From Crotophaga sulcirostris (lineage: Eukaryota > Chordata > Aves > Cuculiformes > Crotophagidae): DNA of 64,000 bases. The translations under genes were made by a program, and so were the position numbers. Below are positions 35,201-48,322 of this stretch, piece by piece. The notes beneath the pieces were generated by a model. The model did no database searches. It saw only the letters and a list, made by a program, of their open reading frames with translations, and was not told where the DNA came from. The stretch is from the NCBI GenBank assembly GCA_013397455.1, contig VYZB01000331.1, forward strand, positions 722,429-786,428, read 5' to 3'. The first letter of the stretch is position 1, and each line of letters starts with the position of its first letter.

Positions 35201-38200
35201 CCCAGAGCCATATCATAGGTGGCAATTGTAACTGACAGAATAATGAATTAATTAAGTTTTAGAGAAGTGAGTGAGCTATGGACTCCAGTGGCTCATATTA
35301 TGAATGAAAATGATGTGAAGTCCCAGTGGCACTGCAGTGTGCGTTCCAGGAACAGTCTGAGAGGAAAAGCAGCTCTCTCTTCTTTCATCTCTCTCTTTCT
35401 TTTTTTGGCAGACACCTGTGAAGCTTTTTGGTATGGTGTCATGATAGAATACCATGACATAGACATCAGATTGATAGGACAAGATAATCTGCTTTCAGTT
35501 TTAGTTGGCATAAACCCAAACCCACTCTTATTTCCTTTTGCTTATTTACCTTCTAAAATATTCAACATTCTGATTGGCTAACAGAAACGCTAATAATGGA
35601 ATAAGAAGTGTTGTGGTGAATGGGGAGGAAGAAGAGGAAAGGAAGAATGTCTCTCAGGAGTTAGGGTTGATATTCATAAAAACCAGCGATCTCATTGGAA
35701 AGTAAATTCAGAAATCTTTGAGACAATACCCAGGACATAAAATTCTCATAATATACATACAGCCTTATAGTCCCACAAAAGGTTGAAGTTGTAAGATATC
35801 AAGCCAAATGAGAGGTTGTACTTTTCCTCCATTTCTCTCTTTCTTCCTTCCTATAGACATTTGGACCTTCTAAAAACTATAAGAGTTCAAGTTAGGGAAA
35901 AAAAAATGACAAAGTATCAACTTATTCCCACTTAGAAACAAAATGAAACTAGGCTCATGACTGATTCTAGGAAGATTTATGTTAGACTTGAAAAAAAACC
36001 ATGTTGTAATGTTTAGGAGAGAGAGATATTGACAGGACTCTGCAATATCCATTGCCTGGAGTCTATAGGAGCTGGTTTCCCTACCTTTTTTTAGGAGTGA
36101 CGCTCTGACAGATGTTTTTTGTTTATTCGGTTGTTTGTTTGGAAATAAGACTAAGAGAATGCCCTAGTTTCTACTTAGCACAATAATATTGTTTGAAAAA
36201 TATAAGGTGTGTGTTCTCATTGTGGTTTCAAGCATGAGAATGCACTAAATTTATCATTGGTTAGACTTCCATATTTATAGAATGAAGTTCTAGGAAGATC
36301 ACTAATGCTGAAATTTCTATATATTATTGTACACAGACAGACATCATAAGGAATCGTATTTATAAAATAAATTTATGATATTCTTCCTGTAGACTAAAAA
36401 TTTTGAACTGGTGAATGATTATTTTTCCTTTTGTCATCAGAGCCCAGAGTTGGTGTTTTCTGTATTTAGTATGGAGATAATTTAAACTTCCATGATAGTA
36501 TTCTTTGAATGCCACACGTACCTCTGTGAGTACGGGACCTTTTTCTCTAATCCTAACATGATGTAAACTGTTATTGTGAAAAGTGTTGGACAGTGGTCTT
36601 TACCAAAACCTCTGGTTTTAGGGTAAGCATAGGCCTGCACTGTATTTCTGCCTTCTATCAAGCTGTTAGAGTGAAAGAGCCAGAGTTTCAAACCAGAATT
36701 TTGAAATAACTTGAAAATGGAGCTCGATTTTGCTGGTTGTACTCTTCTCAGGCTGATGTTCTAGGTCTCCTTGTCTTGAGTTAGTACAAAGCAAATTTTA
36801 CCTTGCCAAAACATTCTAGATACAGGTGATAATATTTTTTGTTCTTAAGTGAAAACTGTAAGATCATTTTATGAAAAAGCTGAATGTCTTTTATAATAAG
36901 AAACAAAGAATTATTTAGAGGGCAAAATCTGTCTTGATGATAAAGAGAAAGGATGTGAGAAACCTGTTGTGTACTACATATACATACTTTGTACAGCTGT
37001 AAAAGTACACAGCTTGCTTTAGCAGAGACCAAAACCATAAAGCTTTAGGAAGAATTCTCTTCAATATTCTGTCCTCTTCTTTATTCTCTTGTTTGCTTTG
37101 AATCTGGACTGAAAATGTCAAAATACTTTGATGAAATCTTGATTATCTTCATGTTGTCAGACTGTTCAGATGTAGGAAGTGGCAAAAATCTCAACTTGTT
37201 GTTTTTAAACTTTACAGCTCATTTTTTTCTGACCTAGAAACCTAGCTGGTACAGATGCACTGAGGTAAATACCAAAACTGTATCATTTGTCTTTGAGAGA
37301 GATTACATTTACAGTATATTTATATGGAGAAAAATGAAATCACAGTCTTCCCAAGAATTGTTCCAGAAATAAAAAATGTAGTCATGTTTCTTATTGACTT
37401 GTGTTTTTTAGTACCTCAAACTTTGATGTGATGTTTCATGGTTTTAGACATACTCTCCTAGATTACCAAAGACTGTCAGTAAGGACATTTTTAAAATATA
37501 ACTTCAGATTTTGCATAAAAACCAGCAGACACAATTGTCTTCAATCTAGAAATCATATATGATGACTTTTAACTTAAAATCCCACTGAAGGCCCTTAATG
37601 AAATGTTGGATTTCATAGCACTTGTGGAATTACTTTTATAATACACCATGTTCTTGAACAGTTTCTCTAGGGAGAAAATCCTGTGGTATATGTGGGCATG
37701 CCAGAAGTTTCCTCTCTCATTGCAGTTTTGCAGCTGGCCAACATTCCTGAAGCATCCTGGAATAGAATGCTTCAGGCAACCCTAGGGACCACAGCAGGTT
37801 TCCAAAATGTTTTTATTAGTAGTGAACTTGATAAACAACTTGATAGTAATATATTAATCCTGATGAGAAAATATGCTTTTCATTTAAGAAATAGTTTGGT
37901 TTGGAATGAAATTTTACGGGTGATGGAGGAAGATTCCCAGTTCTTATTCATGTAAATTCTGCTACTTGACCAGTTGAACATATATTGACATCTGCTTTGG
38001 TTCCACTTTTCTCACGACATGTTCATCAACTAAATTTTATTCTTTGACCCCCAATTGTCCTCATATGACATTAAATCACTTCAAGCAAGTACTGAGCTCT
38101 GTATTCCACTTTTATTTGGATTTTTCTCCTTCAAGAGAATTGCATGGATACGTGGGTTAGTGACAAAGAAGTCATAAGTGAAAAAAAGGGAGTTTCTTTA

Positions 38201-38784
38201 AGTAAAAAGTATTATACAGTATAAACTGTGCATTTCTGACACTTTCCTGTGTTTATCTTTACTCTCTGGAATCACATGGATTTTTTTCCTCTCCTTTTAA
38301 ACAGGGTGATGGCTAGAAGAATAGGTAAACTAGCTTATGCTTGCAGGTAACTTTCATGAACCTTTTCCAAATCCAATCCAAGGTTTAGCCTTTAGACAAA
38401 GAAAATTCTTTAATAGAAAACAGATTTTTCTGAGTATGTGCTTGAATAACAGGATACAGAGATTCTCTCACTTTAGTCCATGTGAAGCCTTCCTGTGACC
38501 TGCGTTTTTCCCAGTGCCTAGCAGAAGAATAATAAGCTCAGATGTCTTATCTCTAACACACCTATAATTAAAACGTTCTCCCAACCAGTCTGTGCCTGCA
38601 TTTTTCTTGATTCCTTTGCTGCTTATAGTGTGATTCAGAGGATTTTTATGGAGATAACAGATTGGAGAGCCTGGGGTGTGGACAATGGCACTTTTCTGAG
38701 TTCCAGAGGTTTCTTGAGGTTCAGTCAGCAAAGTGATGTTACTTCAGCTCTTGTAGAAAACATCTTTCTAGCTTTTTGCTATTG

Positions 38785-38830
38785 GTAGTAGTAGCAGTAG
38801 TGGTCATAGAAGTAGTAGTGGTGGAGGTAG
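38785..38830 (+). repeat. (GTA/GTG)n trinucleotide patch
   Basis: An imperfect GTA/GTG/GCA trinucleotide run of about 46 bases with one interruption (TCATAGAA). It is a simple repeat. Confidence 0.85.
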
Positions 38831-39140
38831 TTAATATTTTATTGCTATTTTAGTCTTTTTTCTTTGCTAAAGCAGAGACTTGCTGCCAGTAATAATAGTA
38901 AAAGAAAAACAAGGCCTTTTTGAGGGAAAGTTGGGAAGAAACTGATTGTCTTGACTGAACTTAGTTCAAATCAGGTCTTAGAGTAAGAAATCTACATATA
39001 AATATTCGGAGGACAGTAACACTGCACAGTGAAGATGATGCTTTCCAAGCAATGATTCAGTGTAACAAGATAGAATAAACAAACTGATGCAGTTAAGCAC
39101 AAAATAATTGCAAGGCTGAATAAGATGTAATGTTAATTCT

Positions 39141-40475
39141 GAATCATAGAGTTGGAAGGGACCCAAAAGGATCATCGAGTCCAGCTCCTGTCCCTACATA
39201 GGGCACTGCCAACATTCACACCTGGTTACTGAGGACGTTGTCCAAACACTTCTTGAATACTAGCAGACTGGGTGCCGTGACTGCTTCCCTGGGGAGCTGT
39301 TCCAGTGCTCCACCACCTGCTGGGTGAAGAACCTCTTCCTAATATCCAGTCTAAACCTTCCTTGACAGATCTTCCTGCCATTACCTCTAGTCCTATCATA
39401 GGTTTCCAGAGAGAAGAGATCAACACCTGTTTCATCTCCTTCCCTTGTGAGAAGGCAGTAAACAGCTATGAGATTCTACCTCAGTCTCCTCTCCTCCAGG
39501 TTGAACAGACCAAGCGCCTTCAGCCACTCCTCATTTGACTTCCACTCTAGGCCTTTCACCAGCTTTGTGGCCTCCTCTGCACACTCTCCAGTAGTTTGGT
39601 GTCCTTTTCATACTGTGGTGCCCAAAACTGTACACAATACTCGAGGTGGGGCCTCACCAGCGCAAGGTAGAGAGGGACAATCCCTTCCCTCAACCCGCTG
39701 GCAATGCTGGGCTTGATGCATCCCAGGACACAGTTGGCCCTCTTGACTGCCAGGGCTCACTGTTGGCTTATGTTCAACTTGCCATTGACCAGAACCCCCA
39801 GGTCCCTCTCTGCAGGGCTGCTTTCCAGCCTCTCACTCCCCAGTCTGTAAGTGTATCCAGGGTTGCTGTGTCCCAGGTGCAAAACCTGGCACTTGCCCTT
39901 GTTAAATTTCATGCAGTTGGAGATTGCCCAGCTCTCCAATCTGTCAAGATCCCTCTGCAGGGCTTCTTTGCCCCTAAGAGTGTCAACAGCTCCTCCCAGT
40001 TTTGTGACATAGGCAAACATCATCAATAAACCTTCAAGTCCTTCATTGAGGTCATTTATGAAGATACTGAAGAGCACTGGCACCAGGATGGATCCCTGTG
40101 GGACCCCACTAGTGACTGGACACTAGCCTCATATAACCTGTTTCACTGTCACTCTTTGAGCCCAACAGTTCACCCACTGCATTATGTGTTTACTCAGCTG
40201 TACGCTGGACATTTTGTTTATGAGAATACTGTGAGAGACAATATGAAAGGCGTTGCTGAAATCCAGGACTGGTTTTCACTGGTCGACTATGTGGGTGACC
40301 TTGTCATAGAAGGATATTTAGTTTGTAAGGTAGGACATTCCCTTTATAAACCTGAGCTGCCTGGGAACAATGACTGTGTTGTCTTTCAGATATTTTTCAG
40401 TAACTCCCACAATTTTCTACATAATCCTACCAGGCAGTTAGATTGGCAGGCCTGCAGTTACTGGAGTCATCCCAG
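39141..40475 (-). mobile_element. CR1 LINE, 1.3 kb, minus strand, 5' truncated
   Basis: The 3' end is at 39141, where the plus strand reads GAATCATAGAGTTGGAAGGG then ACCC. ORF2 is read on the minus strand from about 40470. A long open stretch at 40083-39757 gives [36 protein letters not shown] and [20 protein letters not shown], a close match to CR1. The FADD catalytic box reads FAYV (plus 40006-40017), so the reverse transcriptase is dead. Upstream, the SGVPQGS and FDTVSH blocks are still visible in decayed form. Truncation falls in the reverse transcriptase, just after the GLSI-type block, at about 40470. It belongs to a different CR1 subfamily from the copies at the right end, judging from its 3' UTR. 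Confidence 0.94.
39757..40470 (-). pseudogene. CR1 ORF2 remnant, reverse transcriptase part
   Basis: A fragment of the CR1 reverse transcriptase covering the palm domain and thumb. On the minus strand the first 390 bases are broken by stops and frameshifts, but the last 108 codons (40083-39757) are uninterrupted and close to the family. It contains [20 protein letters not shown] and ends at NGKLNISQQ, where a stop replaces the family's CALAA continuation. The active-site FADD is changed to FAYV, losing both aspartates. Only the palm and thumb regions are present; the endonuclease is missing. Confidence 0.88.
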
Positions 40476-40515
40476 TATATAAAATGGTATGCATCCCAGA
40501 ATATAAAAAGGTATG
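40468..40515 (+). repeat. 24-bp tandem duplication at the CR1 5' edge
   Basis: Two head-to-tail 24-bp units, CATCCCAGTATATAAAATGG+TATG (40468-40491) and CATCCCAGAATATAAAAAGG+TATG (40492-40515), differ at two positions. They sit at the 5' truncation edge of the CR1 copy that ends near 40475. Confidence 0.85.
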
Positions 40516-43500
40516 CACTTTGCAGGCTGTTCTATGGTAGGATATAAGAGGGTTTACTTTATTCCTAAAAAGAACAGGGAAACTTGCTTTGTTCCTTCTT
40601 CTTTATTCAGATTCTTGCCTTGGTTTTTTTGAACTGTGACACTCACAATAACTTTGACATGTTTTTTGCCTGTAGTCATATACCCTGGAGTGGTGTGATA
40701 ATCCAATTTCTACTACAAAATGAATCTCTAGTCCTGTCCTAAAAAAAGATGGACAGTTCTATTGTGAGTAATATAAGGTCAAAACCCAGGAAAGAGAAAG
40801 ACTTATAAACTTATTGTTTCTAAAATTCTCGTGGCTTCTCTGGAACACCTTAGAGTAATGATGCTATTTTCTAAGCCATTTGATTATGAGTATGTTACAG
40901 GCACTAGTAAATTATTTCTACAAATAGCTCAAAATTTAGATTTAACGAGAAAGAGACAAATATAGTCTAATGATCTTATAGAGTCAGTGCATTTTCCTAA
41001 TTTCCAAGTATCTTTTATTAGCTTTCAATTTCAAAGTTGTTTTTCAACATCATGAGAGCTCCCAGCCCTTCAGATATTTCACTTGTGGGAACAATTGATC
41101 AAAGTGAATGCTTTTTCAATAAAGAAAAAAGAATCAAAAATTGAATTTTTAATAAAACATTTAATTGTATCAGGTTTCTTGTTTGCCTGTTTTAACTTGA
41201 CTCAAGCAAAGAAAACACTATAAGTTAATTCTAACATTATCAATGCTGCTAGTGCTATCACTTAAGTAAAATATTATATCATCAGTATTACCACCCTAAG
41301 GAACGTCTTGTCATAACATTGACTTTGCCATATGCTGCAGCTCAAATCATAGTTGTCGAGTTATTGATGACATGGATATTTCACAGAATACATGTTTTTT
41401 AAAGCACATACTCTCCAATCACACAGATTTCACAGTGATCAGCATAATGCAAAGGTAGGAAGTATTGGAAGTTCTAACTGTTACGCAAGATTCACCTATT
41501 CAGCTGTTCTTTCTCCTTCCTCCTCCAAAGGTGGTATTAATTATGCTTTTTATTTGCTAAGTGGTATCTTAAAGTAGGACTTAGCAGACATGAGGAAGAT
41601 AGATTCCTTCCAGCAACAACTGTTAATTTATCTGTTAACGCCCTTGGCAAAATACTGTTGAAGCTGACGTGCACGACTGATGGGTTCCTTTCACAAGTAG
41701 TTCATCATCCAAAGAGGAGGTGTGTATCTCTAGCTCTGTTTTCAGTGCTGTCTGTGTCTGAGTCCATACAGATGGTAGTATACGAGTGACTTTGCACCAC
41801 CTTAATCCTGGGTATTGACTTGACTTAATGTGTAACCTGGATGAGGCTCAGGACAAGCGAAGATATGAATGGTCACTGACAGGCTGCTCCTCTTCCTGCT
41901 TTGGTTCTGACAATAGTTAAACCATCCTGACTGCTGCCTGTGTTGGAAGTCCCGTGTTTTGTGCTACTTTCCCATCCTCTTTACACCCCCTAGAACAATA
42001 CCAGAGACTCAGCTGCAGGGGCTTGGAGAGCCAGCTTTGAAACGTGTAGTGCTGGAGGGATCTAGCAGGAATGCCCTTGCCTCTTAGACCTCTTACAGCT
42101 GAACAAAGTCCTGTGAGAAGACTAGCATTTGACAATGTAAATTTTCAGGATAGGATATTGTCTTTTATTTATTAACCTATTTCCGTAAAAAATGTTGTAT
42201 ATATAAGTAATAATTGCAACCACAGGTGGTCTAAAATGGTAACTTGACCTTAAACACGTTTCATGTGTAGAAATGTATGTGGTTTTTTAAGTATAGTTCC
42301 TATTGCTTTTGACATTTTTACTGTGACTAATCCATGATTTTCCCCATAATTTACCGTATCAGAGTCCAACCCTAATAATGTTATATATTGTAAAACCACT
42401 ATGTCTGCAACTGTGTAGTGTGACACAGTTGTATGACTGCCTTCTCCATCATCCCATAGAAAAGGGGAGCATACTCAGGAAGCGGTCTTTTTCAAAGCTT
42501 GTTATTGCTTAATTTCTGCTTTCTACTCTATTTCTTAGTGGACTGATGCCTGCTTTATAAAACTGCCTTATTTAATAATGCACAACAAAGCTGACTCAGT
42601 TAATGTCTCCCGTTCCCCTAGCGAGTGGCATGCCATGTGGCAATGATCTACTCTCAGCTTAGAGCCACTGACAAGGCCAAGTGACAAAACTCATATTATG
42701 GCTGTCAGCACCATACCTTGAGCTGTGGATACAAAGCAGTGGATGTAATTTTCTGACGCTACAGCTAAGAGCTTTGGGAAAAGTTATGTAGTTGAAATTA
42801 CATACATAAGCATCTTTTTCTGTGTGTTGTATGTTTAAACTAGAAGGGAAGTGCAGAACTATGTACAAAAATGAATACTTACATACATTATGCATATTCT
42901 ATCTAAAACTAATTTAAAATCTAATTTCAAAACGCTTCTACAATGAAAGCAATAAGACTTACTTTCATGATATTTTACATGAAGCTAAGTGATACTTTAC
43001 GTGTTGCATGTATGTGAAATTGTTTTACTAGTTATATTACAATACTGAAAATATGTAACTATTGTTTTGATATGTAAATTGTGATCTATGAAATTATTTC
43101 CATTTACAGCATCTTGTCTGCCCTAGTGAAATGAAATTTCACCACATACCCTTTTTACTCAGCTTTTCAAGTTTTGTTTTTGTTTTATTATAATTTTGGT
43201 GATCCAATGGAAAATAATCTAGCTTTTTATATGGTGCTCCCTCTGGAGCTGCTGGAGAAAATTATCTGAAGATGAACTACGCTTAACATATTTATTTATT
43301 AGAAAGTGTTTAATCTTTTTAATCAATTAATTTGGAGCCTCAGCTTTCAGTGCCTCATAAGATGTACACTGTTTGTGATTGGATCTTTGCAAAAGGGGCT
43401 GCTCTGTTCCAAAACAAGGATAAAAAATCAGGATAGGATTAACATATCATCTTCAGTTTGTTGACAGATCTAGTAATAAGTGTACAGTGTATTGTGGGAG

Positions 43501-44960
43501 ATCTACTGTAAGTCTGTCTGTTGGCAAAAAGATCTTCTCTTGTTCCTGCTATAACTACACACAGACACACAAACACACAGAGAAATACCTGCACAGGTAT
43601 ATGCAGCTTCCTACATTCACCCAAACATTCATCTACACACAGTTGTTTCTTTTCTCTTGATATGTACCAAAATATCAAGATACTTCAAATGTTTACCTTC
43701 ATTAAGAGTTTTAATGAAACTGATGCTATGCTATGTATCCTTTGGAGGCTGTTCTAAATGTTTCAGGTCTGTATCAGCTTTCATGTCTTTATGTTCCTTG
43801 TTCAGACTCACTGCACCACGCTCAATTTAAACATGAGTGATTTGTCTGACACGGCGTTAGAAAATAAGATAGTCTTGACGAAGGCATCCCCAGAGTTTTG
43901 AATAGTATGCCCAGAAAAGAGTGAGATGGAGATGAGGAAGGAGTAAGGGAAAAGTGAAATTGGAAGGAAACGTTATTGCAAAGAATCATAGTGATAAAAT
44001 GCATCTCAAAATAAGGTGAAAATCTCCTATCTCTAGACAACACAAGTATAAACAGATCAAATTAGGTTGCACATGAGTTGATTCAGTCTAGGGATCTGCT
44101 AAAGGGTTTCTGGTAGGCAGCTGCTAACTTAATAAAGCTGGGTGCAATAGAATGGAGAAGCTAATTTTGGAGTGGATAGGTTTATTTAACCCATGCAGCT
44201 TTTTCACTCTGGAAAGCAGGTGAGAAATTTCATGGTGTTTGGGTTCGGTTATGATTGTTCCAGAACTTCCTTGTTTGATCAGGTCACTTGATAGTAAAAA
44301 TTAATTGTCTTGCAGTGTTCTGGATCCATCTCAGAGGAGCTAAGGCACCTGAACTGCTGAAGCATATGAAAACAGAACAGCTCATCCCTCTCACTTGGGA
44401 GGGCAGAGAAAGTTTATGTGAATAATTCTGTGCATGAGTAAAAGAATGAAGAGGGAGAAACATTATCAAAGCCTGCTCTAGGAGGCTCCCCACATCAACT
44501 GTATATAATATCAAACGTACTGAGTGCACCCTGACTCTGAAGAAGAAAGTTCTGGTTCTGTTTCCACAAAGTACAAGACCTAAAATAGTTTCAGATTAGG
44601 TTCCCATTCTTTGTTTCTAAACTCTGACTCAACTCTAAACCCTCAAGTTGAGAGATCTGTATGCTTGGGCTTAAATTTTTTTTCATATTTAATCAGTTTA
44701 ATAATTTCAAGGTTAGAGCACTCTCTCTAGGACTCAAATGAGGCAGCTATATCTAAGGATTTGTATCTCAGTTTTTAGCAATGATCGACATGTCTGTCTT
44801 TCTAAGGGGAACAGGATTTAAAGAGAGACACACTCAAAGCCTGTGGAGAAAGGCTACAGGAACCAAAAGGAAACCAAGAGCAATGCAGTGGACTATCAAC
44901 ATGGGATATGGAGTTTAGGTGGTGAAGAGGAGAAGAAAGAAAAGGAATAGAACATGTTAC
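40516..44960. other. Unique AT-rich non-coding sequence
   Basis: No gene, RNA gene or repeat family was recognised. A short CA-rich patch lies at 43556-43581. The open frames are 81 codons or fewer. Confidence 0.5.
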
Positions 44961-45485
44961 AGGATCACAGAATCAGGTGAGATGTGGGAAGAGGACTCTT
45001 GAGGTCTTCTAGTCTGACACTTCTGATCAGAGCAGAGTCAGCCACAGCAGATTGTCTGGAACTGTTTCCAGTTAGGTTTTGAACACCTCTGAGAACAGAG
45101 ACTGAATGGCCTTTCAAGGAAATTTGTGTTCATGTCTGACTGTCCTCAGGGTAAACAAGTGCTTTGCTGTGTCCAGGTAGGATTTAATGTGTTTTAATTT
45201 GTGCCCATCACCTCCTACCCTGTTCCTCTTCTTCATTCCCTCTCATCAGGTATGAATCATCAGGCACATGAATAAGGCCCCTTTGAGTCTTCCCTTCTCC
45301 AGACTGAACAGTCCCAAGTCTTCTAGCCTCTCCTCAAGTCAAACAGGTGCTCCAGTATGATCATCATCTTTGTGGCCATATGCTGGACTCACTGCAGCAC
45401 ATCTGTGTATCTTGTACTGGGATGCCCAGCACTGAAAACAGTACTCCAGGTGCAGCCTCACTAGTGATGAGCAGAGAGGAAGAAT
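44961..45485 (-). mobile_element. CR1 LINE fragment, old, minus strand
   Basis: The 3' end at 44961 reads AGGATCACAGAATCAGGTGA on the plus strand. The body follows the reverse complement of a CR1 3' UTR and ORF2 end: TTTGTGCCCATCACCTCCTA, then CTTCCCTTCTCCAGACTGAA and CAGTCCCAAGTCTTCTAGCC, then AGTACTCCAGGTGCAGCCTC at the truncated edge. Divergence from family sequence is high and no ORF2 frame stays open beyond 40 codons, so it is one of the oldest copies here. Confidence 0.9.
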
Positions 45486-46456
45486 TAGGATAGAAAGGAT
45501 AATAGAAGAATTATGGAGAGGGTTGGAAGTTACAGACAGGTTGAGCTGAGAGAGCAAAAACATGACAAAAAAAAAGATGCAGTTCCAGGAAAAGAGTTAT
45601 GAAACCTTATGTAGTAAAGATATGAGACAGCAAAATAAAGAAAGAACAAAAAAGTAAGGCGCAATTTTCAGCTGGAAATATTTTGTGGTTTTTTTCTGTA
45701 AAAATGGACTAAAATATTAAAACAGAAGCATCCCTCCTGGTATGTACAAGAATGCTAAGAAGGTTTCAAAAACTACAATAACCCTAACTAACGGGTTAAG
45801 CCACACGGTCAACAAATGCTCAAGTTACGATTCCGAGAGTAACATTAATTACACTTTCTTTTATTTATGATACAGTCCATGGTTCACAGAATATTAAATA
45901 TGCTAATGAAAAAACATGTGTACGTGTGATTATCTTTGGGGAAGACCTGCAGTTTAGGGATCTTAGATCTTAGTTTTAACTTCTACCTGGCTTCTGAAAA
46001 TACATCTAAGTCAGTTGTGGTGTATGGAATATAATTAATTACAGCATAGTTTACCTCTAAAATGAAAAAAAAAAAAATTAAGCAATTATCAGAGAAGGAT
46101 ATGTTTGAGAAACTGGTGTTTTTAAGTGCATTCTCAGAAAATAAAAAAAAAAGGTTTTATGTGACATTGAATGTGCCCATTATTCTGCAGGATCAGGCCC
46201 ATTAATAAACATAATAAGCATTTTAGACAATATGGTCTTCATAACATCTTGACTTAACAGGCACATTTCTAATGTAAAGCCTGTTCCAAGAATATACTGC
46301 TGAACTGGAATTTTGTGTGATAGCAGTTTTGAATCCATAAAGCTGGTTTTATAATTTTTTACTAAGGTGCTGAAGCTCCCTTAGTAACTTCATTACCCTT
46401 GGGAAATACACACACTGTATATTTAAACAGAAGGGTAAGTAATTTTAATCTCTAAA

Positions 46457-46519
46457 TTTCCTCTCCCTTCCCGCTTCCTGTTTTTTCCCTTCTCCTTTTC
46501 CCCCTCCACCATCCCCTCC
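46457..46519 (+). repeat. Polypyrimidine tract
   Basis: About 63 bases are nearly all C and T, with only a few purines, in the style of TTTCCTCTCCCTTCCCGCTT. It is a simple low-complexity tract with no adjacent exon or branch-point-plus-AG arrangement that I trust. Confidence 0.8.
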
Positions 46520-48304
46520 AAAAAACAAAGTATTTGCAGAGGAGGTGAATGTTCAAGACCATACGATAATCATGAAAAATATATATTATGTATATCCCCT
46601 AATAAAATTATTTTCTTTAGGTGAGCATAGTTGACAGGAGTACCACAGAACAATCTTTTTTAGTTCATGTGTACTTAAGGTCTCTGCAAATAAACAGACT
46701 GAAATTATGGTGCTGAGAGAGGTCAGAATAACAGTATTTTCTAGTTTAATAGTCTCCCTTTTCTTTTCAGCTGGCTGGAATTCACATTGTTGTTAACCAC
46801 TTTTTAATAAATTCCAAATTTTGAACACTGCGCACTACTATACTACTTGCAGCTGGAAATAAACAAGCACACAATCGGTGAAGGAAATTCAGCAAATTTA
46901 AGTTTTTTATGAGGATAATGAAGTGAGAGTATCTGGAAAAAATATCTCTGTGAACTATTTGTTTTCCTGAACCTTTTCCTTGTTTGGAGGATAATGTATT
47001 CTCCTTATAAAAGTTATTATTTGTCATTAGACTGCCTGATTACTTTTTTTCTGTTAAAAAACCCGCCATATTTAAAACTTTTCATCTGTTCCCCTACTCT
47101 CATTTCTTACACTGTTGATTATAAAGACAGATTATATGGCAACATAAACTGTTTTGGCAGCTATTCAGTGAGTGCAGATCCCGGCCTATGTGCAAGAGTT
47201 TGCTTTTACTTGTCTTCTGTACTGACAGTTTTTCAAAAGACAGGCACTTCTGTTTCCTATTCTCTGTATATTGTGGTGAGCACTGCCTACGCTTTTTTGA
47301 TCAAGTAAAAGATCTTTACAGCTAAAAATTTCCCTTTAACCTTTTTGAAGAGAAAAGATTCCAAAGTTCCTTTTTCTGAGGCTGCAAAAAATGTGTGAAT
47401 TGTGCCTTTTTTTTGTGGCTACTGGGATACTGGAGGTGCAGCTAAGTACCAGAAAAGATAACCCTTCTATGTGGAATTCTCCAACAATGTCTAAGAAAGG
47501 AAAACAATAAATTTAAGTGGATTTGTTAACACACTTCTCTTACCTCTGTGCTTGTGCTTTTCTGCCTCATTGATTCTGTAAGTACACAAGAGTGAGCTCT
47601 CTTATTTCATAGCAAAATAGGTACAATGGCGTAGAGTCATTACCATTGCAGGCTCTGGAATGTTATCCCTTCATGGACAGGCTGTAGAGCTAGAATAGAA
47701 AGTACTCTAAGACTGAGCTTTTACAAATAGGGAGGGATCTAAGGGAATAACCAGGGGAGGAAAAGAGCTAGTGCTCGGGTCTTTCAAATGCTATACTTTC
47801 CCAAATGAATGTCACACTACTTGATAAACTTTTGTTTGAATTTTTTTATGCCCAGGAGTTATGAGATATCTCAGGAACCTAGCAGAAATCTTTGTATTTT
47901 TCTGCCTTGGAAGGAAGATCTCTAACAAATATTTCTGCCCCTCCCTGAATCATCTAATGGAAAGGCTGGGTTACAGTGTAGAAGGACACTTTCCATAGTA
48001 TCTATTTTATTCCAGAATCTCAAATTATTTTATTAACACTAGTAAAAAGGTGCCTGAGATTTATGTAAATATTATGTATACTTTATTGATAAAAAACTTT
48101 GGTAAAAATACAGCTTGCTGAAGGTCAGTAAATAGCTTTGAACTAGAACCCAAATGCCCAAATCTATTCAAATGGAATTCAAGGTCCATGAATTCTTGCC
48201 TGTGATGACAAAAGTTTCATTGAGAAGAAAAAAAGGTACTTGAAAACTGGGGAAGTCCCTTTATTTTTCTGAGTCATTCTTCTTGTAGTCTCACGTGAAC
48301 AGCT

Positions 48305-48322
48305 TCTGTCTGTCTGTCTGTC
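48305..48322 (+). repeat. (TCTG)n microsatellite
   Basis: Four and a half perfect TCTG units, 18 bases. A short tetranucleotide repeat. Confidence 0.9.

Larger units (their letters stand above)
30621..39140. other. Unique AT-rich non-coding sequence
   Basis: No gene or known repeat was recognised. Local low complexity includes T-rich TTTTG units at 32246-32278, a T8A10 palindrome at 34070-34087 and a (GTA/GTG) patch at 38785-38830. A minus-strand frame at 33166-32951 encodes a strongly hydrophobic 71-residue peptide, and a plus-strand frame at 37683-37955 encodes 90 residues. Neither is recognised. Confidence 0.5.

Noticed and set aside
37683..37955. A 90-codon plus-strand frame as a possible exon
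   Set aside because: The peptide is complex-looking, but no family was recognised, no splice signals stand out, and the length is within chance for six frames over 64 kb.
39646..40029. A 127-codon plus-strand frame
   Set aside because: Antisense to the well-preserved CR1 reverse transcriptase remnant at 40083-39757, so it is a shadow.
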